DNA from: Saksenaea vasiformis B4078
Taxonomy: Eukaryota > Mucoromycota > Mucoromycetes > Mucorales > Saksenaeaceae
DNA length: 64,000 bases
Direction: 5' to 3'
Assembly: GCA_000697055.1 (NCBI GenBank)
Contig: JNDT01001546.1
Coordinates: 1 to 64,000, forward strand
A program made the position numbers and the translations under genes. Under the pieces are notes generated by a model. The model worked only from the letters and a program-made list of their open reading frames with translations, did no database searches and was not told the origin of the DNA. Positions 35,363 through 50,337 of the stretch are shown here, in pieces (positions within the stretch are counted from its first letter, which is position 1; each line of letters begins with the position of its first letter).

Positions 35363-37720
35363 ATGGAGACTAGAGTCAATGGGAAGTCGCCGGGATGGAC
35401 GATCAAGAGTAAAAATACTGATGCCAGTCCACCTGCAGCCTCAAGACATTATTTCTACAGACGATCCATCAGCCACGACGAAGATACGAGCAACAACAAC
35501 GAGCAAATAGACAGGACGCCAGCTGATGTCTTCCTAGCTGCAGCAAAAAGTGATGCTGCGTTTGAAAAGCGGTTGGAACAATTCTCACAGCAGGACGTGT
35601 TTAAAGATTTGATGACCAAGCTGCGCATTGAAGCGGCAAAAGATCTCGACAGACGTAAAAGAGAAAGAAAGGCGAGACATGAGGGAAAAAGAAAAGACAA
35701 AGACAGCACGGAACGTGACCATAAGGACGCAAACGACGCTGTAAACCAAGAAGACACAGTTCGCCGTTTCGTTTTCCAGAAGCCTAGCTCGTTGACAACT
35801 ACCGAGCAGAAAGCGTGGCGCGCTCATGTTCATGATGATGCTATGCTAACAAATCCACATCAATGGCTAAAGCTTGCCAGTCTGTTCAACGTTCCTTCGA
35901 AAACGGCCCGACAGTTTAGCTTGCTCAACTTGGCAACAGCGTGTGCGGCGAAGGAGGACCGGGGCATCACACAGGAGGAGAATGAAAGGCAATTGGAAGG
36001 CTACCTTGAATTGCGAGATGTGCAGAATAGAAATTATGCAAGGGACGCGTACGTAATTGTTCATAATGCGGATAATGAGTCCACTGATGCGTTTCTGTAG
36101 AGTGGCTGAAGGTGCTAAGCTGATGGCACAGAGTCGAACGAAAGAAGCGATGGACTATTATAAGCGGGCATTAGATATGGATCCAAAGTACGCAGAGGGC
36201 TGGTTCCGCGTCAGTGAAGGGTAAAACAGAAAGCTTGTATGCATGACCAATGGTTAATGATTTGCTCTAGACTGGTTCAGCAACAAAGAGCAGGAGACGC
36301 TGTGGAACATCTGGAACGTGTGCTGAGGCTTGACCCGACACATGACGCAGCAAAGGCATTATTAACCAACATCAAGAATACGCTACGGGCGAAGACAAAA
36401 GATAAACCGGAGGAGTGGGATATTTTGGATGCATTATCCGAGAAAGACACGAAGGTCGAGAAGAACAAAGTCAGCGAGACCGAAAAAGAAGAAGTTCAGC
36501 CAGCAAAACAGAGACAACGTAAAAAGAAGAAAAAGCATGGCCGTCGACGACGTGATTCTGCAAATAAGGAAAGAAACTACCGTCGAGATCGTTCACGATC
36601 TCCATCTCGCTCTCGTTCCCCTGTTGGAGAAAGATCGCGCAGAAGCAGCTTTGCTGAGAGGCGTCGAAGAGACAGTTATACTCGGAAAGAAGAGGACGAG
36701 CGAGATCGATCCAGTACACGCGAAGATCGCCGTAAGAAGGTCAACAATGACCAGACAGAGAAGCGTGAATATCGTCGTGATCGAGATAGGTCCGAAGAGA
36801 GGTCGAGGACCCGGGGGCATGGTAGACAGAAAGAGCGTGATGAAGAGGCGTCGCGAGTGCGTGAGCGACGTGATAAGAAGGAGGAGGACCGGGATATATC
36901 AGCTACACGTGAGCATCGAGAACGGAAAGAGGATCGTGAGAAGTCAAGCACGGGGGAAAGAAAGGCATCGCCGCACAAACATACCAAAAACGAAGAGGGT
37001 GACCGACATGGATCGTCACGAACACGCGATCATCATGAGCATAGAAGGAGGGACCGTGATATAACAAAGACACGCGAGCAAGAGGAACGTCGCAGGTCAC
37101 CTAGAGCACACAGTCATCATGAGCAGAAGAAGGAAGAAGAAGAGAACAAGAAGGCGGAAAGCCGCGGACGTGACTCGCATAACAGAAAAGACGATCAAAA
37201 GGCAGATCGTTCTACGCGATCTCCAGAGACACAGAGTCGGCGCACCGCAAGGGACGAGCCCTCAAAGACACGCAAACAAGCGCCATCAAAAGCAGACGAT
37301 CAATCACATTCGAGGACTCACGATGCATCCGATCGAAAGCGAATACAGAAAGAAGAAACATCCGATTCACGACGGAAACAAGAAAATGATGATACGACAA
37401 AAGACAAGGCGAAGGACAGTCAGTCTCGAGATGGATCACGAACCCGTGAACGTCGTCAACGAAAAAGAGAAGATAGTAGTGCCTCATCCTCCCACACCCG
37501 CGACCGTAGCCGCACCAGTCGTCGTCGCAGACATTCACCTTCGCGACGACGGAATCATGATGACGACGATGGTCGAGATAGGAATCGCAGTGGTCGTCGT
37601 CGACGCCGTTCGCCATCCCCGTCCAGTGATCGTGGAGAGCGAAAGAGGAGAAGAAGTCGAAGCAGAACACCGAGTGAAAACAAAGGTTCACGTCGATCCA
37701 AGGAAAATGATGAGGAGTAG
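35363..37720 (+). CDS. TPR protein with Arg/Ser-rich tail (TTC14-like)
   Basis: Three exons, 35363-36048, 36101-36220 and 36271-37720, join in phase 2 to about 750 residues. An N-terminal helical region contains TPADVFLAAAKSDAAFEKRLEQFSQQDVFKDL. TPR units follow near residues 230-320: EGAKLMAQSRTKEAMDYYKRALDMDPKYAEGWFRV, then the next unit VQQQRAGDAVEHLERVLRLDPTH. The last 400 residues are RS/RD/RE repeats (SRSPSRSRSP and similar), as in splicing factors. The TPR pair plus an RS-like tail resembles TTC14, but I see no S1 domain, so a nuclear RNA-processing role is inference. No internal stop is found, although opposite-strand frames are also open because of the repetitive composition. Confidence 0.75.
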
Positions 37721-37991
37721 CGCTATTAGAAGGATGAACAGAACAGTTTCAAAAATAAAGTGTACGCTCTTTGATCGATTGTTGTATCAAACAAATTTCT
37801 TCTTTTTCTTTTACATGTTGAAATGTTGTTTATTAGTTTGTTCCTCAAACATTTCCCCCGAACATGTTGAGACGTTCTATTTTACAAATTGTGGGAAGGG
37901 TAAAGGGGAGAGGGAGAAAGAAAAGAGGGGGGAATGTATGGAAAGCTATATTACACAGAAACCCCTGCCACAGTGAATGGGAGGCGGTGAC
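37721..37991. other. Spacer between convergent genes
   Basis: This holds 3' ends only. AATAAAGTGTACG at 37754-37766 is a likely polyadenylation signal for the TPR/RS gene. Confidence 0.55.
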
Positions 37992-39563
<1,572 letters not shown>

Positions 39564-39719
39564 CTAAGGTGTTTGTAGCACGGGTTGACGGACTTTCTCA
39601 CATTTTTTGTTTTATTGATGGGAGATATAGCCAATCACGACCGTTCATCTCCATCTAAACCATGCACCCATTAAAGATTTTCCAAGAGATGAAATTTTTT
39701 TTGCATGGGCCCATATATT

Positions 39720-42304
39720 CTAAACAAATCCCCGATACATTTGGGCATTTCTATTCAAGATATCATCGCGTGCAGATACTGCTTTAGCAAAGATGTGTTT
39801 TTCATCTTCATCATTCTCCTGGTTCTCGCTTTCGAGCACGTGGTCTTGTTTGAATGGAGGAGGAGATGAATGGTTGGTAACCATAATCTGAGAAAATCGG
39901 TTCAGAAGCGAACTGGATCGTGTTGGGTCGGAGGTTGTAGATGATATCGAACCGTTGCGTATCCAGCTTAATCGATTCATGCCACGCTCTGGCTCGGACG
40001 CGGTCTGAGAACCGGTTCTTTGCGATAGCAGTGCACTGTTAACAGATCCAGATCTCCGTACTTTCGAAGCCAGATCATTAAAGCCAAGCTTCAAAGATAA
40101 GCTTCTGCCTACATCTCCGGTGCTTGCACGTTTCCATTGGTCTGTCATTGAATCGCGCCGGTGAATCCCCAGACCTTTCTTGAAAAGATCGTCTATCGAT
40201 TCCTTTGACTCGCGACGGAACGAATCAAAACTTGCTCTCGCCATATCCGTTGTGTCACGCAGCCGCTGCAGTCTATTCGAACCTGTAGATGAGATGGACG
40301 ATGTGTCACTCCAGTCGCTGCCGAAAAGGCCACTGTTCCGGTGATCACCCGGTATAGAACGGCCTGCCGCTATAGCCTGTAACCGCATATCTCGTATGGA
40401 GTAAGCTTTGTTCAGTACAATGTGGATATCGTTGATGGGGTAGTTCTATACAGTAATAGCCATGTCAATTAACCTCTTACCGTTATCCTCTCCTTTTTTT
40501 TTTTAGTACCTGAAGTAGTCGCACGTTTTCTGCGAAATCGCCTTTCAGAATATCTGGTCGCACGCAACTGTCGAATGTAAGGGACACTGAAATGAAGACA
40601 CCGTGTTTTTTTTGCACTCACATAATCATGGCCACGGCAAAGTCCAAAAGAAATTCGAAACGTGATTCTTCTGGGCCGTTTTGCATGCCTCTGTCAGCCA
40701 GAATAGAGTCCCATAATCGAATCACGTCAGGTAGGTCCCATTCTTGTGAACATAACACAGTGATCCAACGAAATGCATAATACTGCTCTTTCACATCTTT
40801 CCTGTTTAAATCACGCCAAAGCCCTCGATCAATCCATTTCAACCGTTGGGTCATCCGCTGCAATGTCGCATTGATGCCTGTGCTGACATCATGGTCTAGA
40901 GAGCGTACAAAATGATCTCGAACATCAGCCATTAATGTTGTAAATACAAAAAACGCATCTGCCTCGGCGTGAGCTTGTGACTCCAAATGGGTGTCCTTGG
41001 CAAACAGATAATAAATAGGTGCTAGCAATTCGTTCATCCCCTGTACGTAGCCGACACCAGGGTTGAGTTTTGCGTAAATGAAGAGAATCCGTTCGATGGC
41101 TTCCCAGTGATAGTCAGGGATGTGGCAATCGCCTGTACGTTTTGGATCGGCACGATCGGCATCTGCGCCTTCACGGAGACCAATGTCGTTGTTCAAGTGC
41201 GCAATGCGTTTGAAAAGGGAGCGGCGAGAGGTGATGTAGGGGCAGATCGGTTTTTGGTGCAGATGATCCACTGATTTTCTTGCCTTTGATAAAGACGGTG
41301 GACTGGATTTGAAGGCTGAGGAGAGTTTGCGTACAATGCTACGAGGCGATGATATTTTCTCGGGATTCTCGGTAAAATTACCCGAAGAAAGAGACCGTAC
41401 GGAACTCTTGGAATTAGAACGTGATCGGTTGGACGTTGCTGTTGTCGCTGCTGCTGCCCCTGTTGCTTTCAGTGATTTTCTGGATGCTGTGGACGACGAA
41501 CGTGGCCGACCCATGAGACCAAACGAAAAACGTCGATTTGTCACATCATGGTTCAGACCTAGCGGTTCATTATCCTCTGTATCCCGCTCTGGTAGCATGA
41601 CAGGCGGTGGCGATAACGGGTTTAATGGATTGTGCGGGACATGTAACTGGAAAAATGCAAAATCTGGTAAGGTACGTCGTACATCTTTGTCAATTTGATC
41701 TAATATAGCATTATCGTGGAAGTACGTAGCCCATTTAGAGCCTGGTGCGACATTTAGTGGCTGCGAAAGGGTCAGACCTTATATGATCTCCTGTTTTCTT
41801 TGTCCGACTTACATGATCACTTGATGGTGGGTCTCCGCCTGGCTCTTCCAGTAAATCATTCACCCAATTCTAGCGCAATGTGAACACAACCAGAAGCTCA
41901 AATACACTATCCAAGACTTACGTAGTAGGTTAGTCTCTGTTTCAGAAGAACAGACTGCCACATGCGTTTGTCGGGCGGTAGATAACCGAGTAGGACTTTC
42001 CACGCTTTTGCACGGAGACCTGGCTCATCGGGTATGCCTAAGTGCATGGTATAAGCCATGGCCCATGGATCGCTGCAGTTTACCATAAAGACATGCTTCA
42101 CGAAACGATTTCATGTCGATGACAGGAGTCCAATTGTCGTTGGGATCGTTGCTTTCATCTTCAACGCTTAATGTCAGCTCGAAATGCTTTAATCTATGAA
42201 CATCGTGTACGGCGATGAGCCATCGACGTCGATTGCCAAACTCGCTCCCGAGCAAAAGGAGCGGAACAAATCGGTAGCTACCTTTCTTTATAAGTAGACT
42301 CCAT
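39720..42304 (-). CDS. TBC-domain Rab GTPase-activating protein (TBC1D13-like)
   Basis: This protein accelerates GTP hydrolysis by Rab proteins in membrane traffic. I place the start at the ATG at 42304 (MESTYKE), joined over an intron of about 88 bp to RLKHFELTLSVEDE; this start is less certain than the rest. The TBC domain begins with SFREACLYG-IPDEPGLRAKAWKVLLGYLP. A Ser-rich insertion of about 170 residues splits the domain (SSSTASRKS and similar). It resumes with RRSLFKRIAHLNNDIG, the Arg-finger region DYHWEAIERILFIYAKLNPGVGYVQGMNEL with the Gln finger YVQGMNE, and WLWDSILAD-like residues. The C-terminal 200 residues are Ser-rich and likely disordered. The IxxD motif Arg finger itself sits in an exon I could only partly read. 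Confidence 0.88.
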
Positions 42305-44485
42305 ATAGTTATAAAATAAAAAGGTGTTTTAAACGATTAATTCGACGCTAGCGAAAAGGTTTAAAAAATTGCGAACCGAATTTCGAGCAGCGATCATGAT
42401 CGTGAAACACTATGGAGTGTGTGCTTCTCTGCCACACTGTGTTTCATCGACTAAGGTCGGAATACTTTCGTATCCATTGTCCTTAACATCTTGGCGTGAC
42501 CACATGTGGCAGAACTGCTGCAAGGAACGTAGATGTAGTAATGCCTTTATAAAGTACACCTTTCTGTTTGTTGATTTATCCATTGTTTACAGAGGAAATA
42601 TTTTCGTTAGATCAGAAGACGATCAAAAGGATAAACGGCTCGTGCCAGATGAAAACTGGGAAGACAACAGCACGGGGAACGAAATTAGTTGGCTCACTCA
42701 ACTTCCCAGACCAATTCCCCGAACACAAAAGGATACAAGGTGTCGCTATCTCAAAAAAAAAACGCTTGTTAACCTTACTGATGCATGATGTCTCTATAAT
42801 CGTATCAGGTGCTCATTGTTTGCTCGCTTTTTACTGAATTGAGGATAACGTGACGATGGCCAAGGAAGCTTGCTCGACTAACCGGTAAGCTGCGGGGACT
42901 TTACGAAGTTTTCTCACGCATTCACAACTACATACTACGGGCCTGAGACGCTGAACTGTTCGTTTGCTTACGAAGTTTATCAAGCACAATGGATGACAAC
43001 CTTACTGACTACATCAATTAGTCTACTCTGTTGGATAGGAAGAAGTGGGATATGGTGTCCATATCCTATCCATAGATAACTAGAAACTACCCCCAATCGC
43101 TGCCGTACTGATCAACCCATCTAGTGCTTATTTCACTACATGGCAGAACATCTCATCATCGTCGTCACCGTCCTAAACCTATTTTCCTCACTCTCCTAAA
43201 AGAAAGTATACTCACGTCCGATGGATCGAATGATCCCTCGCTGGGCACAATCTTGGTACCCGCATGAAGACTGCGCTTGGCGATCTAGTCTATAAGGATC
43301 AAGACACCACAGGTGCCTGTGAGCGGTTCAAAACCGTTGATTACACCAGTAAGTAATTAATTGAAGGTGCAATAATCTACCAGATATGCACATAGCCGAA
43401 GATGCAGATGACTCAGTCGCAGTGATGTCCATCAATTATGTTCAGAATTCGGATGATGGGCGTTTCGTGAGCGAGCTTATGGGAAAAAAAGTCGGCTAAA
43501 ATACCTTTTGCGGATAGAAATCCTTAAATTTATAGTTTGGTAAAGAAATAATGCAGCCGATCTATCAAATCTGTGCCTTAAGCGAATGAAGCGACGGTTG
43601 GTGGACTGTGTGACTCGATTGGTTTCGTTTCCACGGTTTGGTCGTCAAGCAAGCGATATTCCTCAACGACACCGATAAATGCAGATAATTTCTTTATGCA
43701 ATCAAGTCTTAAGCAATGAAGGCCCTAGTTCGTACGTCATACGTTCGTTATTTATAGCTTTCAACTACTGCATACCTAGGGTCATTCATGTGGCGTAAAC
43801 TGAGTTAGGCTTGTTCATTCTGCTACCAATCGCCATCACTTCACATTCTCAAAAGGCTTATGCACAACGACAGCATGCATTAAACTAGTTGTTTTCAGCG
43901 CCACTCGCCAACAGTTACAACAAGTTTTTTTTTCTATTTCCACTTGACACGTTCGCGGGGTAAATCTTGACCGGAGACACAAATCAAGTCTAAAGGTGAG
44001 GATTTTACCTGGAGACTGAAATAACCTGAGGGCCCAAATCAGAAGGATGCGTGATGAAACCCATGATTAAAAGGAATGGAAACATGGTCGCTATCTAAAA
44101 GTTTTTTGGAATGATGTCGCCTTGCGTGGTACTTTTTCTTTCTCCGTGGTTGGACAACAATTGACGGAGTTTTAAATATTCTAATTTTTTTGTTTCATTT
44201 CTTTTAGGTATTGTATGTTGAGTTTAGCGTTCTTCGTTGCTATCAAGTCCATCACGATGATGAATTTGGCATATAAACAAAGCGAACGATCCATTGGTCT
44301 TCGCGAGATTCAGGAAGTATCCTCTTACTATCAAAAGGTACTTCAGACATCTGGCGGTAATAAGATTGATTGATAATCCGCAAAGTTGGAAAGAGTCTGA
44401 CCCAAAAGTTTACATCGGGGTATGTTTAAGTTATGGTTTATCGAAAAAAAGATTGTCAATTTTTATATATATATATATATTTCTT
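42305..44485. other. Long spacer without a supported gene
   Basis: Small ORFs at 42369-42837 overlap in two frames and carry no motif. An AT dinucleotide run lies at 44465-44481. No repeat shared with other parts of the window was found here. Confidence 0.5.
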
Positions 44486-45405
44486 TTAAAACAATACATC
44501 ACTCATCACCAGCTGATCAAACGCATCTTGACCACGAACATTTGTTTTGATACAAGGCTCTTTATCCGCTTCTCCTCCCCAAAATACTTGAATAGGACTT
44601 GATTCTGAATTGGTGGCTAAACTCAATGTTTGAACTAATCCGGGAATCGGGTCAAACTCCAGTTCCACTTCTCTTCGTTTCTTCTTATCATCCGTAGATT
44701 CAAGTACAGTAACGCTACGTACAAGACCGGCAACAGTGTCTGGTTCAGGATAAAGATCGCCGCTAGAAAATCGTAAAAACCACGACATAGCGCTGTTATC
44801 GAATGCATAAGTTGAAAATCGAAAACCCATCCGTTTCCCTTCAAGTGATTTTCGCATCCATCGTTTAGCTGTATGAGCACTGATATAACCTTTGAAATAT
44901 AATGGTTCTTCCGCTGATCGATAAATAATATTTGATAGTACCATCATGGCATAACGCGGGAAATCTCCAGTTGAATCTGATCGTTGATGAATTGGTTGAT
45001 CGGGTCGAAACTCACGATGTGTACTCTCCATGTTCAGTAAATAACCTAAATAAACGAGGCATTAGATTTTCTCTTTTGGTGAATCAAAAAAGCTTTACCG
45101 AAAGGAATTGGGTTACTTAGATCTGAGTTATATCCTTGGTCCACATCTAGGTCTTCCTCAATTGGTGGCAAACATGAATCCATTGCGCGCTGAAGAGGAT
45201 ATCCTCGCGTTGACGACACATAGAATAAGTATACAGTGTATAATAAAATAGTTGCCTTATTTAATACACGCATTATAAAGAGACAAAAACAAGTTTGTAA
45301 AAAGCAAAAGAAAAGCGAACAACTTGGTCCCCAGACTAAAGGATCTTTTTTTTTCTCTTGCATTTCCAATTCATCCAGTTTTGCATGAACCAAAACTCTT
45401 CCCAA
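44486..45405 (-). CDS. Membrane-anchored protein of unknown function
   Basis: Exon 1, from the ATG at 45405, joins near 45100 across an intron (GTAAAGC to TTTAG) to the exon ending at 44486, giving about 285 residues. The N terminus has two hydrophobic stretches (CSLFFCFLQTCFCLFIM and ATILLYTVYLFYVSS), so it may be a signal anchor or two membrane segments. The rest is hydrophilic and well-formed: PRYAMMVLSNIIYRSAEE, YFKGYISAHTAKRWMRKS, AMSWFLRFSSGDLYPEPD and ELEFDPIPGLVQTLSL. I do not recognise the family. The frame is intact and splices cleanly, so I take it as a real gene. Confidence 0.7.
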
Positions 45406-48200
45406 AATGGAAACTATTAGAAGCTCGCAGCTTTTTTACTTTTTTGACAGCTACTTTTTTACCTTTTCATAAGAACATTCTCTACTGAAGACAACACCTG
45501 GAGATCATGTTGACAACAAAAAATGAACATTCTCAAGCCTATTTTGATTATCGAAATTCATTTAGAGTTGTTACACATTAAGTTAATCCTAAGGGTATGT
45601 GGGGTTTATAGGGTACATGCTAGATGTTCTGATGACGTTCTCACTTCAAACAACTAAACTCACAAGTGTAGTATATTAATGTTTCCCAAGTTCAGTGTTC
45701 CCAAATGTTTTTTTTTTCTTATGTTACAATGTTGACCAGATTTTGCTATACTTTGTTTGACCGGGGATTTTTATATCCATGCATAATCGGAATTTAGGTT
45801 ATACCTTGTTGCTTCGCTTCCGAACTCTCTCACCATAAGAGTGTAATATCTTGGTCTGGAGCATTAAAAACGAACTCTTCCATAACGTCATGTGCAGAAA
45901 CCCCTTAATCCTATGATACTTATTTGGCTCCGTGTCCCAGACATGTATCATCCTTCACTGTCCAAGGCATAACTGATTTTTTTTTTACCACCGTATTTGA
46001 TCGGTCAGGTTTAACATACTTTTGCAGTAGGGCGTCAATGGTGGGACCTCCTAGCTCGGCAGGGACATTGTAATACCAACTTCAGTAAGCTGCTTTTCAA
46101 GTGCCTTAATTCGAAGCATTGATAAAAGCCGTAACTGCCCTGATATACGTGTGAAAAATTTAGGGGTTTCACTCGTTTGCAAACTTTACAAATCGGCGGC
46201 ATTTCTATAAATGGTCTTGATTGGGACCTCATTGCATCTTGACTCTCTAGATTTTCTCTTTTTTTTTTTTTTGCAGAAAATGTTCATACAAAATCTGTAA
46301 AGGATGCCAAGTGCACACCACGCGTGCTAACCTTCCTCCTCCCCCACCCCTACATCTTCCGTTTCTAAAAGATGAATTGCTGAAGACAAATGTGTATCAC
46401 CTGTTTGTTTATGCGGAGCTTTCTAGAAGATGACAAATGGTTACTTTCATACAGACACGGAAGACCACGCCACCAGCAATGTATCAAAGATTTGTAGAAT
46501 ATTGCGAAATTACAAATATTTACTGTTGTTTGGGTTACAGCGCACAAATTTGTACAGGCTGATTGGAATAGCTCGATTTTTACAAATAGCCACCCACCTA
46601 CAAGCAAGTAGAGTCTCCTTAATAACAAGCAAACAATGTTGCTGAAAAGCCTCGAAGTTAAGCAATCTATTAAAAAATGTTAATTCATCTATCCCTAAAG
46701 TGCCATGCCAAGATGGCGTGAAAAACCGTCAAGAAAGTTCTTCATAGCTGATTCCTGTAACGGATCATACCGCCACAATTATCCTAAAACGCTATGAATG
46801 GCCCGATGTAGTGTGCTAATCATCGGCAAAGCATTATATTTTTTTTCTGTTTGTTTCTCCTGTCGTTTAGATGCGCATCAGCAACGCAGGGTAGCCCCTA
46901 CTGATAAACAAACAGCAGCAGCGCTCTAACCGCTTGGACATCATATAGATAAACGTTTCTTTAACTATCCACCACGTTTTTTAAAACTGTGCCTTTATTG
47001 CTGATCTTCAATCTTCACTGACGTTTTACTACGTTGGATGAAGCAAGGCTCTCGTTCCCTTTCATATGAACTGTTTGCCTATGCAAACTGACCTGATGCA
47101 TGGCTATTCTATTTGCTTCTTTTTATTTCCAACCAGTTGTATCTCAATCTCACACCTTAAACAGACGCGTGTGCATTTAATGACGGTTAAGTACCGTGCT
47201 TTTAAAGGTGGCCACTTTCTCCAATTACGGAAGCTCACAGGAAGGGATAGATATCAAATTCTGTGCAAGTGCATGATCTTACAGAAGATTTTGCGCTACT
47301 AAGATATCCACAGGAGCGATATGCCGTTTCTCTAACGTTACTCTTTTCGACTTCTAAATAAAAAGCATCTCATGGTACTTCCTGGTTTGTGTTCAACAGA
47401 TCCAACCATCCAGTATTAGCTAGAAGTCCTATTTAACGACATGGGATTGATCACCAGATGAAGCCGGCAGATGAGGAAGGATTATAATCCCGATCATATC
47501 GAGAAATACGAGATTTGCGTTGGCCATGTCCTTTTCCGTGTTGAAAGTCCCCAAGCACCGATGATATGAGGAATTGATTTCCTGACGAAAGTTCATGTAT
47601 TCGTCGACCTGAGAGATGTCCAAGCTCGTGTTCACCATGAATGCAGAAAGTGGATCGATAGGGACATTCCTCATACCTACAGTTACGAAGAAATAGACGC
47701 GCCAAACAGCTTGAGCGTCGGTAATACACAGCGATGAGTATGATGACGAGGCATAGCTAATCTGGGAAGAAACTAACAGGAGCTACGAAAGGCTAGACAG
47801 TATGTAAACAGGAAGACAATGCGGTGAAGATGCAGTTGTGCGACTTTGACACGTTGAACAAAAATCATCTTAAAGTTGCGCAGATATTTGGTCAACGCAG
47901 ATTGCGTCTCATTTTGTGAGATTAGAAGATGGATTACCGAAAAGGGAAAGACGAGGAGAGTGAAACGCTGGAAGATTGCTTGTATCTTGCTGCAATTACT
48001 GCTAATAGGGTTTAATGAACAATCGGGATCTACATACTACTTTATACTGAGAATAGAATAGGGTATTTCTGTTGCAGATAAGTTCCTATCTGTCAACTCA
48101 CCATATATGGCGATAGAAGCTATGGTATTAATTTTCAGCTCTCATTCTCTTACTGCTTATTCAATGAGTTTTTCGCGTTAATACATACAAATTCAGCGTA
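45406..48200. other. Long spacer without a supported gene
   Basis: Several ORFs of 60-92 codons overlap on both strands without motifs (for example 46365-46645 and 47429-47729). No repeated element was matched. One or two exons of an unrecognised gene near 47.45-47.73 kb on the minus strand cannot be excluded. Confidence 0.45.
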
Positions 48201-48204
48201 CCAT

Positions 48205-48440
48205 GGACAGCACAGTTTGCACCAAGGAAGAAAACTGAGCATGCGGTTATTAGTACATGAATTGGTAAGGAATTCATGCTCTACTTACATCAATTTTGTC
48301 ACTGGTAGACACATCTGTGCAAAATAGCATAAAATTCATTCACGGACAGGGCAAATGGAATAATACTTAAATGTCGTTTTTACTTATCCCGAAGGGGTAT
48401 TTCCACGTTTACGGAGGGCCACATGTACCGTACCTGGGCG
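48205..48440 (+). repeat. Short inverted-repeat element, copy
   Basis: This copy carries ATGCGGTTATTAGTACATGAATTGG, CTCTACTTACATCAATTTTGTC and CGGACAGGGCAAATGGAATAATACTTAAATGTCG followed by CTTATCCCGAAGG. The same order of blocks is found at 57535-57800, and the first part near 16.0 and 19.1 kb. Confidence 0.55.
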
Positions 48441-49085
48441 GGGGCGACGTAGAGGAGAAAAACCTAGTGGCGGAAACTTGTGGCGGAGAGGCGCGCATTA
48501 AAGAGGATTCAAAATAATGCAAAATCTGGATATCTACTGTGAAAAGACTAGAGGAGAACTTGATATAGATAAAAACCGATAGCTCAGGAACAAGCACGGG
48601 AGGTAAAACGCTGCCGGGATTGTCCCGGATTTCATGCAAAAATTGCTGCCCAAGTCAGTCAGCCTTTCCTCCAGTTTTCTCTCTTTCCAATCCAGTGAAA
48701 CTTTTTTTACTAGTATGATATATCCATTTAAATAATCGCAGATGAATAGCAAAAGAACGGTTCGATTGGCCTTCCAGATCTCTTTGCAGCCATGAAAAAG
48801 TCGGCTCGGAACTCCTGGAAGCCATCAGTTAGTTACACAAACCGCAACTACCTAAAAGCCACCTCAGCATCGCTTTTTACATGTCGTGCTTGTTATTAAT
48901 ATTCGGCCTGTAAGCATTTATCACGGTCTATCGGGAGCGCAGGCTACAGCCGCGGCCTTTGGTTTCACCCTTCGGAAGGCGTTGGACAAAACTCGATCTT
49001 CGGAAAAGGTAGTCACAAAATGTGACAATCTCTTTGTTTTTCAGCGAGAGAAAAGGGCCCTGTGAAAGGACAACAACCGAGAGCC

Positions 49086-49555
49086 ATGCCATTTTACGAA
49101 CTCGTGTGCATTGCACGGCATCAGCTTGCAGAGGTAATTGAGCGAAAATAAGAGTAATCGCCGAGTTAGAAGGCTTATTCAAGTCAGTTTTTACTTACCT
49201 GATTCTATAACAGGGCAATTTCAAAGATTTGCTCAAGACTTCGGCAAAGCATGTTTTGCAACGAGGTGGCGTTGTCCGCGGTTTCGACAGCTGGGGAGAA
49301 ATGAAGCTTCCTCATCGCATCAAACGTCATCAGCAGCATTTTACCCATGGACAGTACGTTACAAATGGAGAGCCGTTTCCCTTTTCTAACATGTAACATA
49401 GGTACTGGGTAATGCATTTTGATGCCAATCCGCTTACTATGCAAGACTTGGGAAAGAAACTGCTTGTGGACACTCGAGTGCTTCGACACACGTTCATTAA
49501 GTTGGGTGACAAATTAGAAAACACGATTGCTCGACCGGATAAAACCCACCAATAA
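49086..49555 (+). CDS. mrp17: Mitochondrial small-subunit ribosomal protein bS6m (Mrp17)
   Basis: This is the mitochondrial homologue of bacterial S6. Three exons, 49086-49133, 49214-49353 and 49402-49555, join in frame to about 113 residues, the usual length. The family's N-terminal strand is MPFYELVCIARHQL. Then come LLKTSAKHVLQRGGVVRGFDSWGEMKLPHRIKRHQQHFTHGQYW, which is the conserved core, and RVLRHTFIKLGDKLE. Individual exons are too short to be noticed alone; the splices are GTAATTG to AACAG and GTACGTT to CATAG. No obvious presequence precedes the core, which is also true of yeast Mrp17. Confidence 0.9.
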
Positions 49556-50337
49556 TCGAATACACTACCGTCACATTGTAAATAGAATAACGAACAATTC
49601 CTTTTGGAATAGTTTATTACAAAAAGTTTTTGCAGTTGTCGATTAAGCAAAAACGGTTTGCATGTTATGGCTGGAGGGCTATCTCTGCAGAAATTGTCTG
49701 AACGAAGCGTTGACTCACGATTCCGGAGCGTTTGCTTTTCCCGCTTTCTACAATTTGTCATCATCCACTACCTGAGCAGATCATAGATAGACGAATTATT
49801 ATGCCCATTTCTACGACGCCATGCCATTTTCCCCTTTTTTATCCTTCTGGGTGCTTCAAAGATCTGCGCATCCACAGGTGCAGTAATCCACTAAACTGCG
49901 CTATCGATCATTTATATGAATGAGGCTCTGATCTGTCTGTAACCATCTAAGAATAGCAGCTGGTGGTCAGGATCCGAGCTACAACCCCGTCAATTGGGCT
50001 GTGAGCTCATTTCGGTTTATTTGCTAGACGATCACTAGCTAGGTTAGACATCTAAAACATCTGTGATGTAAACCATCAAGGATCATCTTCCTATAAGTAT
50101 AGGAGATACTGCACGACGACATGCGGAAGTAGAAGTAACTTCAGTTACATTCTTGGTTTGCCTGTTTTTCGTATTTTAGCCATGCATCCCTATTCTCTTG
50201 TGCAGTTTTCGGTGATAATTTATTCCGTTTTAGAAGCATCCGCTCCGGCAAAACAGTAGGTTCGCTCGCATGTACGTGCGTGTATGTGTTTGTACATATG
50301 TAATCGTGTCAAAATGGGTGTGATTGGTTTGCTATGT
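49556..50337. other. Intergenic spacer
   Basis: No gene is recognised. A GTGTATGTGTTTGTACATATG-like stretch lies near 50280. Confidence 0.5.

Noticed and set aside
36277..37691. Long ORFs on the minus strand and in other plus frames across the RS-rich exon
   Set aside because: They are shadows caused by repetitive Arg/Ser/Glu codons; only the frame ending at 37720 splices to the TPR exons.
44465..44481. AT dinucleotide run near 44.47 kb as a regulatory site
   Set aside because: It is a short simple-sequence repeat with no other support.
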